Below, one piece after another: positions 47,903 through 56,880 of a stretch of DNA of 64,000 bases. Position numbers and translations under genes: made by a program. Each line of letters starts with the position of its first letter. Position 1 is the stretch's first letter. The stretch is from contig PLKM01000031.1 in assembly GCA_003141095.1 (NCBI GenBank), positions 28,020 to 92,019 on the forward strand, given 5' to 3'. Below the pieces are notes generated by a model. It did not search any database. It was not told the DNA's origin and saw nothing but the letters and a program-made list of their open reading frames with translations. The DNA comes from Acidimicrobiaceae bacterium (GTDB lineage Bacteria; Actinomycetota; Acidimicrobiia; Acidimicrobiales; RAAP-2).

Positions 47903-48909
47903 CGACCTTTCAGCAGGGGATCGGCGGGGTCGCGCGTCGGTTCGCCCCGCAAGCCCTTACGACGCCAGGCAATGCCGCCGAGTGCTTCGAGGACCACACG
48001 GTTCGCGAGGTACGCGGTGATCTCGGCGTGGTCGTAGGGCGGCGAGACCTCCACCACGTCCATCCCGCCCAGGGGCGTCTGCATGGCGATTCGCCGCACG
48101 GCGTCGAGCAGTTGACGACTGGTGAGCCCACCGGGCTCTGGGGTCCCGGTGCCCGGAGCCGATCCGGGGTCGACGACATCAACATCCACCGACAAGAAGA
48201 CCGCGTCGCAATCCGTCATCGCGATGGCGATCGCCTCGTCGAGCACCGCGTCAAGACCGCGGTTCACGATCTCACTCATCTCGAACGACCGCATGCCCTG
48301 GTCGGCCATCCACTGAAGCGTCGCGGGCTCGGGCCAGTAGCCGCGAAGCCCGATCTGCAAGAAGCGGTCCCCGCGACAGGCGCCCGACTCGATGAGCCGG
48401 CGCATCGGCGTCCCGTGGCCGTAGAGCGAACCGAACTGGCTCTCGCCGGTATCGGCGTGGGCGTCAAAGTGAATCACCGACACTCGTCCCCATCCCACGT
48501 GGCGGGCGATCCCCGTGACGTCGGGAAGGGCGATGGTGTGATCGCCGCCCAGGATGACCGGAATCACCCCCGCCGTCGCGACGGTCGCCACGCGTGCTTC
48601 CAGCGCCTTCAACGACCTTTCGGTGTCGCCCGACGGCATCTCGACGTCGCCGAGGTCCACCACGCCCAACTCGACCAGCGGGTCCACACCGAGGGCGAGA
48701 CTCGGACGCATCCCGTCATGGGGCAGGTAGTCGGTGGTGCGAATAGCTTGGGGCCCGAATCGACATCCAGATCGGTGCGACGTGCCTCCGTCAAAAGGGG
48801 CACCGATGATGAGCGCCCCCGCATCGCGCCACTCGGACGCCACGTCGGGGTCAGCGCCGGGCACGCCCAAGAACGTGGCGTCGGGTCCGTACATGTTGCC
48901 AATTCGCAT
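47899..48909 (-). CDS. Agmatinase/arginase (ureohydrolase) family protein
   Basis: VILGGDHTIALP, IHFDAHADTG, LSVDVDVVDPGSAPGTGTPEPGGL. Confidence 0.93.
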   Translation of the reverse strand: MRIGNMYGPDATFLGVPGADPDVASEWRDAGALIIGAPFDGGTSHRSGCRFGPQAIRTTDYLPHDGMRPSLALGVDPLVELGVVDLGDVEMPSGDTERSLKALEARVATVATAGVIPVILGGDHTIALPDVTGIARHVGWGRVSVIHFDAHADTGESQFGSLYGHGTPMRRLIESGACRGDRFLQIGLRGYWPEPATLQWMADQGMRSFEMSEIVNRGLDAVLDEAIAIAMTDCDAVFLSVDVDVVDPGSAPGTGTPEPGGLTSRQLLDAVRRIAMQTPLGGMDVVEVSPPYDHAEITAYLANRVVLEALGGIAWRRKGLRGEPTRDPADPLLKGR

Positions 48910-48984
48910 CGAAGTCCTTCTGGTGGCTTTACCTCATTATCACCCAGATCCGCCGTCCGGCGCTCGCCCCACGGCGCCGCGACG

Positions 48985-50211
48985 TCAACTTCTGATCGAG
49001 ATGCTCAACGACTCCAGACCGCGCAGCACAATGTTAGGACGGTAGCGAACCCGCTCATCGTGAAGCGAGATCGACGTGGTGGCGTCCAGCAGTTCGCGAA
49101 TCGCGACGCTCGACTCCAAACGGGCGAGCGGCGCGCCGAGGCAGTGGTGCAGACCGAATCCGAAACCCAGGTGGGGGTTGAGCTCGCGTCGAATGTTCAG
49201 CTCGGTGGGTCGCTCGAAGACGTCGGGGTCGCGGTTGGCCGCGCCCAGCAGAACGAAGACGAACGAACCCTTCTCGATGACGTTCCCGTCAAGCTCGACG
49301 TCGTTCACCATCGACCGGCCGGTGAGCTGCACCGGCGACACCATACGCAGCATCTCCTCGGTCGCCGTCCGGTCGAGCGACGGGTCGTGTCGTAGCTCGC
49401 TCTGGGCGCGTTCGTTGCGAGCGAGCAGCAGCAGCGACCCCGAGATCAGATTCATCGTTGTCTCGTGGCCCGCGACCAGGATCAGAATGGCGGTGGAGAG
49501 CAACTCGCCTTCGCTCAGCTGATCACCACTGTCGCGCGCCGAGATGAGGGCGCTCAACAGGTCGTCGCCGGGATGGCGCCGGCGCTCGGCGAAGAGCTCG
49601 TGGAAGTAGACGCCGAAGTAGAGAATCGCCGCGTCGCGCGCCGCGTGGTCGTCGTCGCTCAGCAGAAAGTCCGGATCGAGGCCGCGGGCCAACATCGCCG
49701 ACTCGGCGTGGAACTTCTGGTGGTCTTCCTTGGGAATGGCGAGCATCTCGCAGATCACCGATACCGGCAGCGACCACGCCAACTCCTCGACCGCGTCGAA
49801 CGGTCCGTCGTCCAGGTGGCGCTCGATCGCCTCTCGAGCCTTCACCCGCACGAAGGGCGTGAGTTCGTGGACGCGCCTCGGTGTAAACGCGCGCTGCACC
49901 AACCCGCGCAGGCGCGTGTGGTCGGGCGGATCTCGAAACAGGAACGGCCGCGTGTCGTTGCCCGTGGCCCGTATCATCGCGAGCTGCTCGTCGCGACGGG
50001 TGCCGCGAAGTCTCGGCCGCTTTGCCTCGTCGAGATTGAGCGAGTCCGCCGAGGCGTCACGGCTGCGCAGCAACGCCAGGCAGTCCGCGTGGCGCGCCAC
50101 CACCCAGTAGCCGCCGGGGGTGAAGTGTACGGGCGCCGACTCGCGGATCTCGTCGAAGAGCGGTCCCGGATCTGTTGACCATCGAGGGTCTGCGGGGTCG
50201 TAATAGTTCAT
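48985..50211 (-). CDS. Cytochrome P450
   Basis: I-helix AGHETTMNL, heme loop FGFGLHHCLGAPLARLES. Confidence 0.95.
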   Translation of the reverse strand: MNYYDPADPRWSTDPGPLFDEIRESAPVHFTPGGYWVVARHADCLALLRSRDASADSLNLDEAKRPRLRGTRRDEQLAMIRATGNDTRPFLFRDPPDHTRLRGLVQRAFTPRRVHELTPFVRVKAREAIERHLDDGPFDAVEELAWSLPVSVICEMLAIPKEDHQKFHAESAMLARGLDPDFLLSDDDHAARDAAILYFGVYFHELFAERRRHPGDDLLSALISARDSGDQLSEGELLSTAILILVAGHETTMNLISGSLLLLARNERAQSELRHDPSLDRTATEEMLRMVSPVQLTGRSMVNDVELDGNVIEKGSFVFVLLGAANRDPDVFERPTELNIRRELNPHLGFGFGLHHCLGAPLARLESSVAIRELLDATTSISLHDERVRYRPNIVLRGLESLSISIRS

Positions 50212-50217
50212 CTCGGT

Positions 50218-50223
50218 ATGGTA
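50218..50223 (-). promoter_or_regulatory. Putative -10 (TACCAT) 6 nt before P450 ATG
   Basis: Minus strand TACCAT-ACCGAG-ATG. Confidence 0.45.
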
Positions 50224-50249
50224 CCGACCGCAACGCCCCGTCTCGCCTC

Positions 50250-51134
50250 TCAGTCGAACGCGCGACGAAACGATGCGACCAGTTCTTCCAAGTGATTCGT
50301 CACCAGCGAGATGTGACCGTCCGCTGGCTTGCGGGTGACCGTGGCGGACGCTACGTGACGCGCGAGCCACGCACCGTGGGTTGGCGGCACCATCAGGTCT
50401 TCGTCGCCGTACCAGACCGCGACCGGCACCTCGATGTCGTCGACGTCAAAACCCCACGGAGTGAAGAACACCCGGTCGTCGTCGTAGAACCCGTAGTACC
50501 CCGTGGCGAACGCGTGGCGACAGGCGTTCGCCAGGTCCCTCCTCGACGTCTCGCTTCGCAGCGCCGCCTTGTCAACGTCCGACAGCAGCCCGCCGAACAG
50601 TTCGATGATGTTGTCGGCGTTGGCCGTCAAGAACTCATCGCCGGCCTTCGCCATGTGGGCCTCGTAGGCCGGCCCCCCGGTTCTGGAGAGAGCGAACTCT
50701 TCGAGGTTCTCGGGGCCCATGCCGTTGGTCCAGTCGAAGTCAACGTCGATCGGTACGACGCCGGCGAGCGACCAGACGGCGATGCAGCGCGGGGCGTCGA
50801 GCGCCCCGCACGCGAGCGCGTGAGGCCCACCGCCCGACCAGCCGACCGATACGTAGTCATCTCGACCGAGCGCGTCGAGCGCCGAGCGCGCGTCACCGAC
50901 TACCGAAGCCACTGTTCTTCCCTCGAGCCTCGATGAAAGACCGTAACCGGCTCGCGAAATCGTGACGAAGAAGCAGCCCGACATTTCAGCGACCTCGGCG
51001 AACATCGAAACCGAGGAGGTGCTGCCGGGCGTGCCGTGGTGGAAGAAGACGGTATGCCCCGAAGGATCGCCCAGGGTGGCGACCTCAAGCAGGCGGCCAT
51101 CAGGGGCTATGACTTGGGATTCGTGGTAACGCAC
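50250..51134 (-). CDS. Alpha/beta hydrolase (start uncertain)
   Basis: TVFFHHGTPGSTSSVSMF, YVSVGWSGGGPHALACGAL nucleophile elbow. Confidence 0.88.
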   Translation of the reverse strand: MRYHESQVIAPDGRLLEVATLGDPSGHTVFFHHGTPGSTSSVSMFAEVAEMSGCFFVTISRAGYGLSSRLEGRTVASVVGDARSALDALGRDDYVSVGWSGGGPHALACGALDAPRCIAVWSLAGVVPIDVDFDWTNGMGPENLEEFALSRTGGPAYEAHMAKAGDEFLTANADNIIELFGGLLSDVDKAALRSETSRRDLANACRHAFATGYYGFYDDDRVFFTPWGFDVDDIEVPVAVWYGDEDLMVPPTHGAWLARHVASATVTRKPADGHISLVTNHLEELVASFRRAFD

Positions 51135-51166
51135 GGCCGCTCCAATCGTCCGATCTCCTGTCACCC

Positions 51167-51172
51167 TACGCT
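51167..51172 (+). promoter_or_regulatory. Putative -10 (TACGCT) 7 nt before SRPBCC ATG
   Basis: TACGCT-GAGGCAG-ATG. Confidence 0.4.
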
Positions 51173-51179
51173 GAGGCAG

Positions 51180-51611
51180 ATGAACGCAAAACGAACCGTC
51201 AGCGCAACGCGATTCATCGCGGTGCCACCCCCGGCCATCTTTGACCTCCTCGCCGACCCGCGCCAGCACAGCCGGTTCGACGGATCGGGCAGCGTCGTCA
51301 AGGTCCGCAAGGGCCCTGACCGACTTTTCCTGGGCGCGAAGTTCTCAATGGATATGAAGATCGGGTTTGGCTATTTTGTGACCAACCTGGTCGTGGCCTT
51401 CGAGGAGAATACGTGCATCGCGTGGCACCACTTCTCCCAGTTCATCTGGCGCTACGACCTCGAGGAGGTCCCCGGCGGCACCCGCGTCACCGAGTCCTTC
51501 AACTACGACAAGCCGTGGGCCTTCACCGTTCAACTGACCCACAAGAATGAATCCAATCGCCGCGCCATGGAGGCGACGCTCGAAAGAATCGAGAAGATCG
51601 TTACGGAGTGA
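51180..51611 (+). CDS. SRPBCC family protein (polyketide cyclase/dehydrase-like)
   Basis: ATRFIAVPPPAIFDLLADPRQHSRFDGSGSV...WRYDLEEVPGGTRVTESFNYD. Confidence 0.87.
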   Translation: MNAKRTVSATRFIAVPPPAIFDLLADPRQHSRFDGSGSVVKVRKGPDRLFLGAKFSMDMKIGFGYFVTNLVVAFEENTCIAWHHFSQFIWRYDLEEVPGGTRVTESFNYDKPWAFTVQLTHKNESNRRAMEATLERIEKIVTE

Positions 51612-52608
51612 GCGTCAGCGGAACTCCGACGTTCAAGAGTTCCACCCAGGTCTGGCCCGGCGTCAACTTGATGACCGTGCCGCTCTTGGTTTGATACGTG
51701 ACGACGTCAGCCTTTGACGCGCCGCGAGACCACGTGCCCTGCACTTCTTTACCGTCAGAGAAGACCGTGGCCGTGCCCGATCCCTGCAGGTTCGCGTAGG
51801 AGGCTTCAGTTCCGATGCCGTTGACGTAGTTGACCCACATAACCACGACGTTCTTCGGTGATTCGCGCACCCCGGTTCCCGTGACGTCGGGCTGGCCGAA
51901 CAACGTGCGATCCCATGAAGCCGTGGCCGTGTCCCACGTCCAGGTCACCGGGTACATGCTCGGAAACGGCACCACGAATCTGGCCACCGCGGTGCCGACG
52001 ACCTTTTGGGTGGCGCTGCGATAGGAAAAGAGTGATCGCGGCGGGGTCGGGGTGCCTCCGAACTTGAACAAGAGTGGCGCGACGGCGAACAGATTGTGCG
52101 GGGCCTGGAGCGAATTATCGCGGAACATCGCGGTTCCGGCGCTCGATTCGTCGATCAGTTTCACCGGCGCGGTCGAAATGCTCGCCACGGCGTACGCGGC
52201 GCCGCCCGAGTACGCGAAGATTCCCCCGATCGGCCACACCACCTGGGTGTCGGTAGGTCGAACCGAGCGAACAGGCCCGACTTTGTTGGGCGCATGCGAG
52301 TTGAAGATCGCCGCCAGTCGAGTGATGCCGCCGTTGACGATCTCTTCGTAAACGACGTCGGCTTGGTCAATACCCCATTGTGGAAGCGCCTGTGGGGTGT
52401 TCTCGATCTTGACCGTCAGCGCCGATCGGGTGAGCGCCGCACCGCCGGGGTCGGGAAGTCCCGTGAGCGGAGCGACAGGAACTGCGATCGTCGTTGTGGT
52501 GCTGGTTGACGTCGTCGTTGTGGTGCTGGTGCCTCGAACCCGCGACCATGCCACGATTGCGGCCCCGGCGAGAACAACGACTGCAACAAGGACAAGTAAT
52601 TTTCGCAT
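51601..52608 (-). CDS. DUF3048 family exported protein
   Basis: N-terminal TM, Thr-rich linker, PLTGLPDPGGAALTRSALTVKIENTPQALPQWGIDQADVVYEEIVNGGITRLAAIFNSHAPNKVGPVRSVR. Confidence 0.87.
   Translation of the reverse strand: MRKLLVLVAVVVLAGAAIVAWSRVRGTSTTTTTSTSTTTTIAVPVAPLTGLPDPGGAALTRSALTVKIENTPQALPQWGIDQADVVYEEIVNGGITRLAAIFNSHAPNKVGPVRSVRPTDTQVVWPIGGIFAYSGGAAYAVASISTAPVKLIDESSAGTAMFRDNSLQAPHNLFAVAPLLFKFGGTPTPPRSLFSYRSATQKVVGTAVARFVVPFPSMYPVTWTWDTATASWDRTLFGQPDVTGTGVRESPKNVVVMWVNYVNGIGTEASYANLQGSGTATVFSDGKEVQGTWSRGASKADVVTYQTKSGTVIKLTPGQTWVELLNVGVPLTLTP
52490..52530. repeat. Direct repeat in the Thr-linker coding region
   Basis: GTCGTTGTGGTGCTGGT at 52490-52506 and 52514-52530 (24-bp period). 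Confidence 0.8.
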
Positions 52609-52614
52609 CCCTAC

Positions 52615-52620
52615 AAACTA
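52615..52620 (-). promoter_or_regulatory. Putative -10 (TAGTTT) 6 nt before DUF3048 ATG
   Basis: Minus strand TAGTTT-GTAGGG-ATG. Confidence 0.45.
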
Positions 52621-52658
52621 GTAAGAACGGACCGGACCCTCTGATCGCGATCGCGCCG

Positions 52659-53120
52659 CTACAAGATTCTAAAAATCACGGTATGGGGCAGTTGGGTGAC
52701 GGCACTCACGTGCTGCGAGCCTTCGACCGCAAGCCATCCCGTGGCCTGGTAGAAGCCGAGGGCGCTGTCGCGCCCGTTGGCCCACACTTGCTGCACCCCG
52801 AGGCCGCGCAGCTCGGCTTCGGCGAAATCGAGGACTGCGGCTCCGTAGCCGAAGCCCTGCTGGTCGAAATCGGTCGCCATATAGCGAAGCTGGTACGAAC
52901 GCAGCTCCGGATTCACTGGTGAGGGCGAAGGGTAGAACGATGCACTGACCACCAGGCGCTCGCCCAGGAAGCCCCCGTAATGGCGGGACGTTTCCTCCTC
53001 GTCTCGGGGGTCCGCAACTGAAATCGCGGGATTGTCCGATCGCAGTACTCGACGACGAAGCGCGTGCAGAACCCGGGGCTCGACACGCTCGACTCGAAGG
53101 GATACAAGGGGGTCAGTCAA
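52659..53120 (-). CDS. GNAT family N-acetyltransferase (TTG start proposed)
   Basis: LRSYQLRYMATDFDQQGFGYGAAVLDFAEAELRGLGVQQVWANGRDSALGFYQATGW. Confidence 0.82.
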   Translation of the reverse strand: MTDPLVSLRVERVEPRVLHALRRRVLRSDNPAISVADPRDEEETSRHYGGFLGERLVVSASFYPSPSPVNPELRSYQLRYMATDFDQQGFGYGAAVLDFAEAELRGLGVQQVWANGRDSALGFYQATGWLAVEGSQHVSAVTQLPHTVIFRIL

Positions 53121-53607
53121 GGGCTCGCACCATGGTGACCAAGGTGAGCGAGGGGTCACGGCCCATCTTGATGGACTCACCGTTCAATCGGAATCCCATC
53201 TTCTCGTAAAAAGCCCGCGCACGAGCCACGCTGTCGGTGACGTGCAGGTACAGACTCCTCGCGCCGTCACCTCGCGCCCACTCGCTGATCGCGTCGACGA
53301 GTTGGGCGGCGACGCCGGTCCCTCGTGCACTCGGCGTGACGTACATCCCAAAGAGCCAGTGCGTTCCGGGGTGCGAGTCGTTGTAACCTCCAGAGGCCAT
53401 GCCGACGACCGCGCCATCGCACTCGGCCAAGTAGTAGTTCCACTTCGCGGCGACGGTTCTCCACCGCGCGCGTGACCACGTCACGGACTCTTCGTAGGTT
53501 GTTCCGTACGCGTCTGGCGTGTCGGCGAGCGATTCGAGACGAATCGCTCGTAGCAGCCGGCCGTCTCCAGCGCCAGCGTGTCGGACACTGATGCGGGGAT
53601 CACTCAC
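53113..53607 (-). CDS. GNAT family N-acetyltransferase
   Basis: LFGMYVTPSARGTGVAAQLVDAISEWARGDGARSLYLHVTDSVARARAFYEKMGF. Confidence 0.92.
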   Translation of the reverse strand: MSDPRISVRHAGAGDGRLLRAIRLESLADTPDAYGTTYEESVTWSRARWRTVAAKWNYYLAECDGAVVGMASGGYNDSHPGTHWLFGMYVTPSARGTGVAAQLVDAISEWARGDGARSLYLHVTDSVARARAFYEKMGFRLNGESIKMGRDPSLTLVTMVRALD

Positions 53608-54217
53608 CGTTGGTCATGCGCCGAGCGACGATCTGCTCGCCGAGTGTTCCTTGGGCCAAATGGTCGCGCACGCTGTCGTGGTCGACCTGCGGACGATTCT
53701 GGGACAGTTTGGCCTTCCCCTCGACCGACAGGACCTCGATCTCAATGCCCACGATTGCCTTCAGCTGCTGGTCAATGTACGCCGGCGGCGAGTCGTCGAC
53801 GCGCCACTGGGGAACACGTCCGGCTTCGAAGGTCTCAGTGACCGCTCGCACCTGGCGCGCTGTCCACTCGGGATCGTCGCGCAACGTCAGTCGTCCGCGC
53901 ACCTCGGCCGCGACGTAGTTCCAGGTCGGCACCACGCCGGGATTCTCCACCCGACTGGGGTAGTACGAAGGCGTCACGTACGCGCTCGCCGCCAAGAAGA
54001 GCGCGAGGACTTCGGTGCCGTCTCGGGCTGCTTTCCACCACGGGTTGGCCCTCGCGAGGTGCGACAGCAGTTGTCGTCGGCCTTCGCTCACGACCACGGG
54101 GACAAAGACGCTCGCGAGTCCACTGGCCGTGTTGATAACGAGCATGCCCGCGCCCGCGTCTTTCACCACCTGCCAGGCGTCGTCATCATCGATGGAAAAC
54201 TTGGGTGGGACGTACAT
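53600..54217 (-). CDS. FMN-binding negative transcriptional regulator (PaiB family)
   Basis: MYVPPKFSIDDDDAWQVVKDAGAGMLV...SHLARANPWWKA...PSYYPSRVENPGVVPTWNYVAAEVRG. Confidence 0.9.
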   Translation of the reverse strand: MYVPPKFSIDDDDAWQVVKDAGAGMLVINTASGLASVFVPVVVSEGRRQLLSHLARANPWWKAARDGTEVLALFLAASAYVTPSYYPSRVENPGVVPTWNYVAAEVRGRLTLRDDPEWTARQVRAVTETFEAGRVPQWRVDDSPPAYIDQQLKAIVGIEIEVLSVEGKAKLSQNRPQVDHDSVRDHLAQGTLGEQIVARRMTNGE

Positions 54218-54256
54218 TCGTCCATTGTTCCACGGATCGGTGGGAACCCGTCGCAG

Positions 54257-54730
54257 TCAGTTTGAGCCCAACAAGGCGTCCAGTTTCTCAAAACTCTCGC
54301 CCCAGCCAATCTCGCCGCCCATGGAAATCATGGCGTCGCGGTCTTCGAGCACCGGATACGTGGCGAGTACCTCCACTACCGTTGCACCGTCGGCTTCGAG
54401 GAACGAGATCTCGTAGAACCACTCCATGACGACACGTTCCAGGTGGCTGCCCTTCGGCCGGAACAGTGCGAGCCATTCGTCAGGGTGCTCGGACAATTCG
54501 ACCCGCAGTGCGAAGTGACGGGGGCGATCGACGTCCTGCAGGGTTCCGAACATTGGATAGCGCTGGAAATCAGGCATCTGCATCGTTATTCGATAGGCAC
54601 CACCGTCTCGGGCGTCCATCTCGCACTCCACGACCTCTACGACGTGCGGGCCCCACCACTGTCTGAGGATCTCGGCGTTCGTCCACGCGTCGAAGACTTG
54701 ATCCACCGGAGCCGCGAACGCGCGGCTCAA
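54257..54730 (-). CDS. SRPBCC/AHSA1 family protein
   Basis: SRAFAAPVDQVFDAWTNAEILRQWWGPHVVEV...GGEIGWGESFEKLDALL. Confidence 0.88.
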   Translation of the reverse strand: MSRAFAAPVDQVFDAWTNAEILRQWWGPHVVEVVECEMDARDGGAYRITMQMPDFQRYPMFGTLQDVDRPRHFALRVELSEHPDEWLALFRPKGSHLERVVMEWFYEISFLEADGATVVEVLATYPVLEDRDAMISMGGEIGWGESFEKLDALLGSN

Positions 54731-54822
54731 CAGAGTCTGGGGGCGCCCTTGATCATTCGAAACTTGACCCGCTGGTCCACTGCCACCCCCAATCGTGTGA
54801 GAACGAGGCTAGTACTTGCTCA

Positions 54823-56202
54823 CTAGACCGGGTTGTCACCGGGGAGTCGCGCCGAGTAGATGGAGTAGCCGTCGATATGGCGAACGAGGAAAGTGGCGAT
54901 CAGTGTCGCGCACATCATGGGGATCATGATGGCGAAGCCGCCATGGGTCAACTCGGCCACGAGCACCAGCCCGGCGAGCGGAGCTTGCATCGAAGCTCCA
55001 ATCATTGCGGCGGCGCCGATCAGCGCAAACGCCCCAACCGGTGTTCCCGGCCACATATGAATCCAGAGGGATCCGAGGAACGCCCCGAGAACCGCTCCGG
55101 TACTGAGAAATGGCGTGAAGACCCCTCCCGCCGCGCCGCTTCCGAGCGTGAGCGCGGTGACGAATGGCTTCAAGGCGAAGAGTGCAAAAAGCAGACCGAT
55201 GCCGCCGACACCCAGGAAGGCCTCGTGGGCCATGTCCTTGCCGTTGCCGAAGAGTTGCGGATACCAAATGCCGATGACCCCGACGACAAGAAATGCGAGC
55301 GGCATCGCCCAGAAGATTGACGCACCCTTCGCACGAACGTGCGACGCCCAGCCAATGAGGCGCACGTAGAACACGGCCAAGAGCCCGATCACGATGCCCG
55401 CCAGCACCGACCACACCATCAGCGACGCGCTGAAGCGGTACGCCGGGATGTCCGCGTACGTCGCACCGCTGGGCAGATACAGCCACGCGACCATCGTCGC
55501 AATGAGCGAGCACGCCAAGGCCGGCAACACCGTGGGAAGGGCGAAGCTTCCGAGCAGCACTTCAGCGGTGAAAATGGCCCCGCCGAGCGGCACGTTATAA
55601 ACCGCCGCCAGTCCCGCGCCGCCACCGCAGGCCACAAGGAGCCGCTTCTGGGCGGGCGACAAATGCAGCCAGTGCGAGAGCACACTTCCCGACGCGCCTC
55701 CCATGAGCTTCGGAGCGGCCTCGCGCCCCACCGATGCGCCGAGTCCGATCACTATCTCAGAAACTATGGACGTCAAGAAGCTCCGACGTAAGCCCAACTC
55801 ACCGTCACCATTCCACAGTGCGTCGTCGATCTCGGACTTTTCCTTCTTCAGATACCGGCGAATGAGGTACCACGAGACTGCGCCGATCACCCCGGCGATG
55901 ACGAGCGATGCCACACGGTGCAGATCGGAGGTCGCGGCGACGGCGTTTTGGTAGCTGCCCGAGCGGTAGTTGAACGCGGCTCGTTCGGCGAGCTTGAGCA
56001 GCCACATCAGGAGATCACCGAAGAGTCCCGTCGCAATGCCGGTGAGAACAATGGCCACCCAGAAAACGGGCGTGAGGGCGGCCTCACCGTCATGCGTGAC
56101 GTTGGGCTGTTCCATTGCGCCGCGGCCCGAGGCAATGCGCTTCTTTATGAGCGGAGGAGGAACTCGCAGCCGCTCGTTCTCTCCGCCTTGCTTGCGCTCC
56201 AT
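54823..56202 (-). CDS. ClC-family chloride channel/transporter
   Basis: GASVGREAAPKLMGG, GGGAGLAAVYNVPLGGAIFTAEVLLG, GSGAAGGVFTPFLSTGAVLGAFLG. Confidence 0.92.
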   Translation of the reverse strand: MERKQGGENERLRVPPPLIKKRIASGRGAMEQPNVTHDGEAALTPVFWVAIVLTGIATGLFGDLLMWLLKLAERAAFNYRSGSYQNAVAATSDLHRVASLVIAGVIGAVSWYLIRRYLKKEKSEIDDALWNGDGELGLRRSFLTSIVSEIVIGLGASVGREAAPKLMGGASGSVLSHWLHLSPAQKRLLVACGGGAGLAAVYNVPLGGAIFTAEVLLGSFALPTVLPALACSLIATMVAWLYLPSGATYADIPAYRFSASLMVWSVLAGIVIGLLAVFYVRLIGWASHVRAKGASIFWAMPLAFLVVGVIGIWYPQLFGNGKDMAHEAFLGVGGIGLLFALFALKPFVTALTLGSGAAGGVFTPFLSTGAVLGAFLGSLWIHMWPGTPVGAFALIGAAAMIGASMQAPLAGLVLVAELTHGGFAIMIPMMCATLIATFLVRHIDGYSIYSARLPGDNPV

Positions 56203-56280
56203 GGGCCTCTCGTCACTAAAAGTAAGACAATCGTAACTCTCGGTATCCGCGACTTCGCGCGCGCGAAGCGAACGGCGCCG

Positions 56281-56811
56281 CTACAAGAGGAATGGAACGA
56301 GCGGCTCGACGTTCTTACGATATTCCACGTATTGCGATGGAAATTGTTGAGAGATCAACTTCTCTTCGACGCGAATCTTGCAGATGGACACTGCAGTGGT
56401 CAAGACCAGAAGCCCGCTACCAAAGGCCTCCCCGTACAAGAGTTCGGAACCCAAACCCATGAGGAGTATCCCCGAATAGATGCGATGGCGCACGAAGCGG
56501 TGAGGACCGCTCTGGACAAGCTCGTGATTCTCCCTCAGCGTCACGACGCCGCTCCAATTCGTTGCGAGGTTCACGCGAGCCCATAGCGCGACGACTGTTC
56601 CCACACCGACAATCAGCACGGTACCGACGCCCCACCCCAACGACCGTGCCCACAACAGTCGATGAATCCACGTCGCACGCCAGAAACCATTGGTGAGGAC
56701 GGTGGCGAGTTCGCTCAATGGCACGCGGAGTGGTTTCACGGCGCGTGCTCGATGACGCGGGTGAAGACCTGACGCGACTGGACGATTGCCAAGTTGCGCG
56801 AGTGCGCCCAA
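56281..56811 (-). CDS. Isoprenylcysteine carboxyl methyltransferase family membrane protein (start uncertain)
   Basis: ENHELVQSGPHRFVRHRIYSGILLMGLGSEL...VEEKLISQQFPSQYVEYRKNVEPLVPFLL. Confidence 0.82.
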   Translation of the reverse strand: MGALAQLGNRPVASGLHPRHRARAVKPLRVPLSELATVLTNGFWRATWIHRLLWARSLGWGVGTVLIVGVGTVVALWARVNLATNWSGVVTLRENHELVQSGPHRFVRHRIYSGILLMGLGSELLYGEAFGSGLLVLTTAVSICKIRVEEKLISQQFPSQYVEYRKNVEPLVPFLL

Positions 56812-56880
56812 GCGCCGGGCGGGCCATCACCAACTGATCGAGACTAGTGAGGACCCCACTATTCGAGGAGGTAGATCCTC

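Noticed and set aside
48028-49395. 455-aa plus-strand ORF
   Set aside because: Antisense to agmatinase-like and P450 genes, which have intact motifs.
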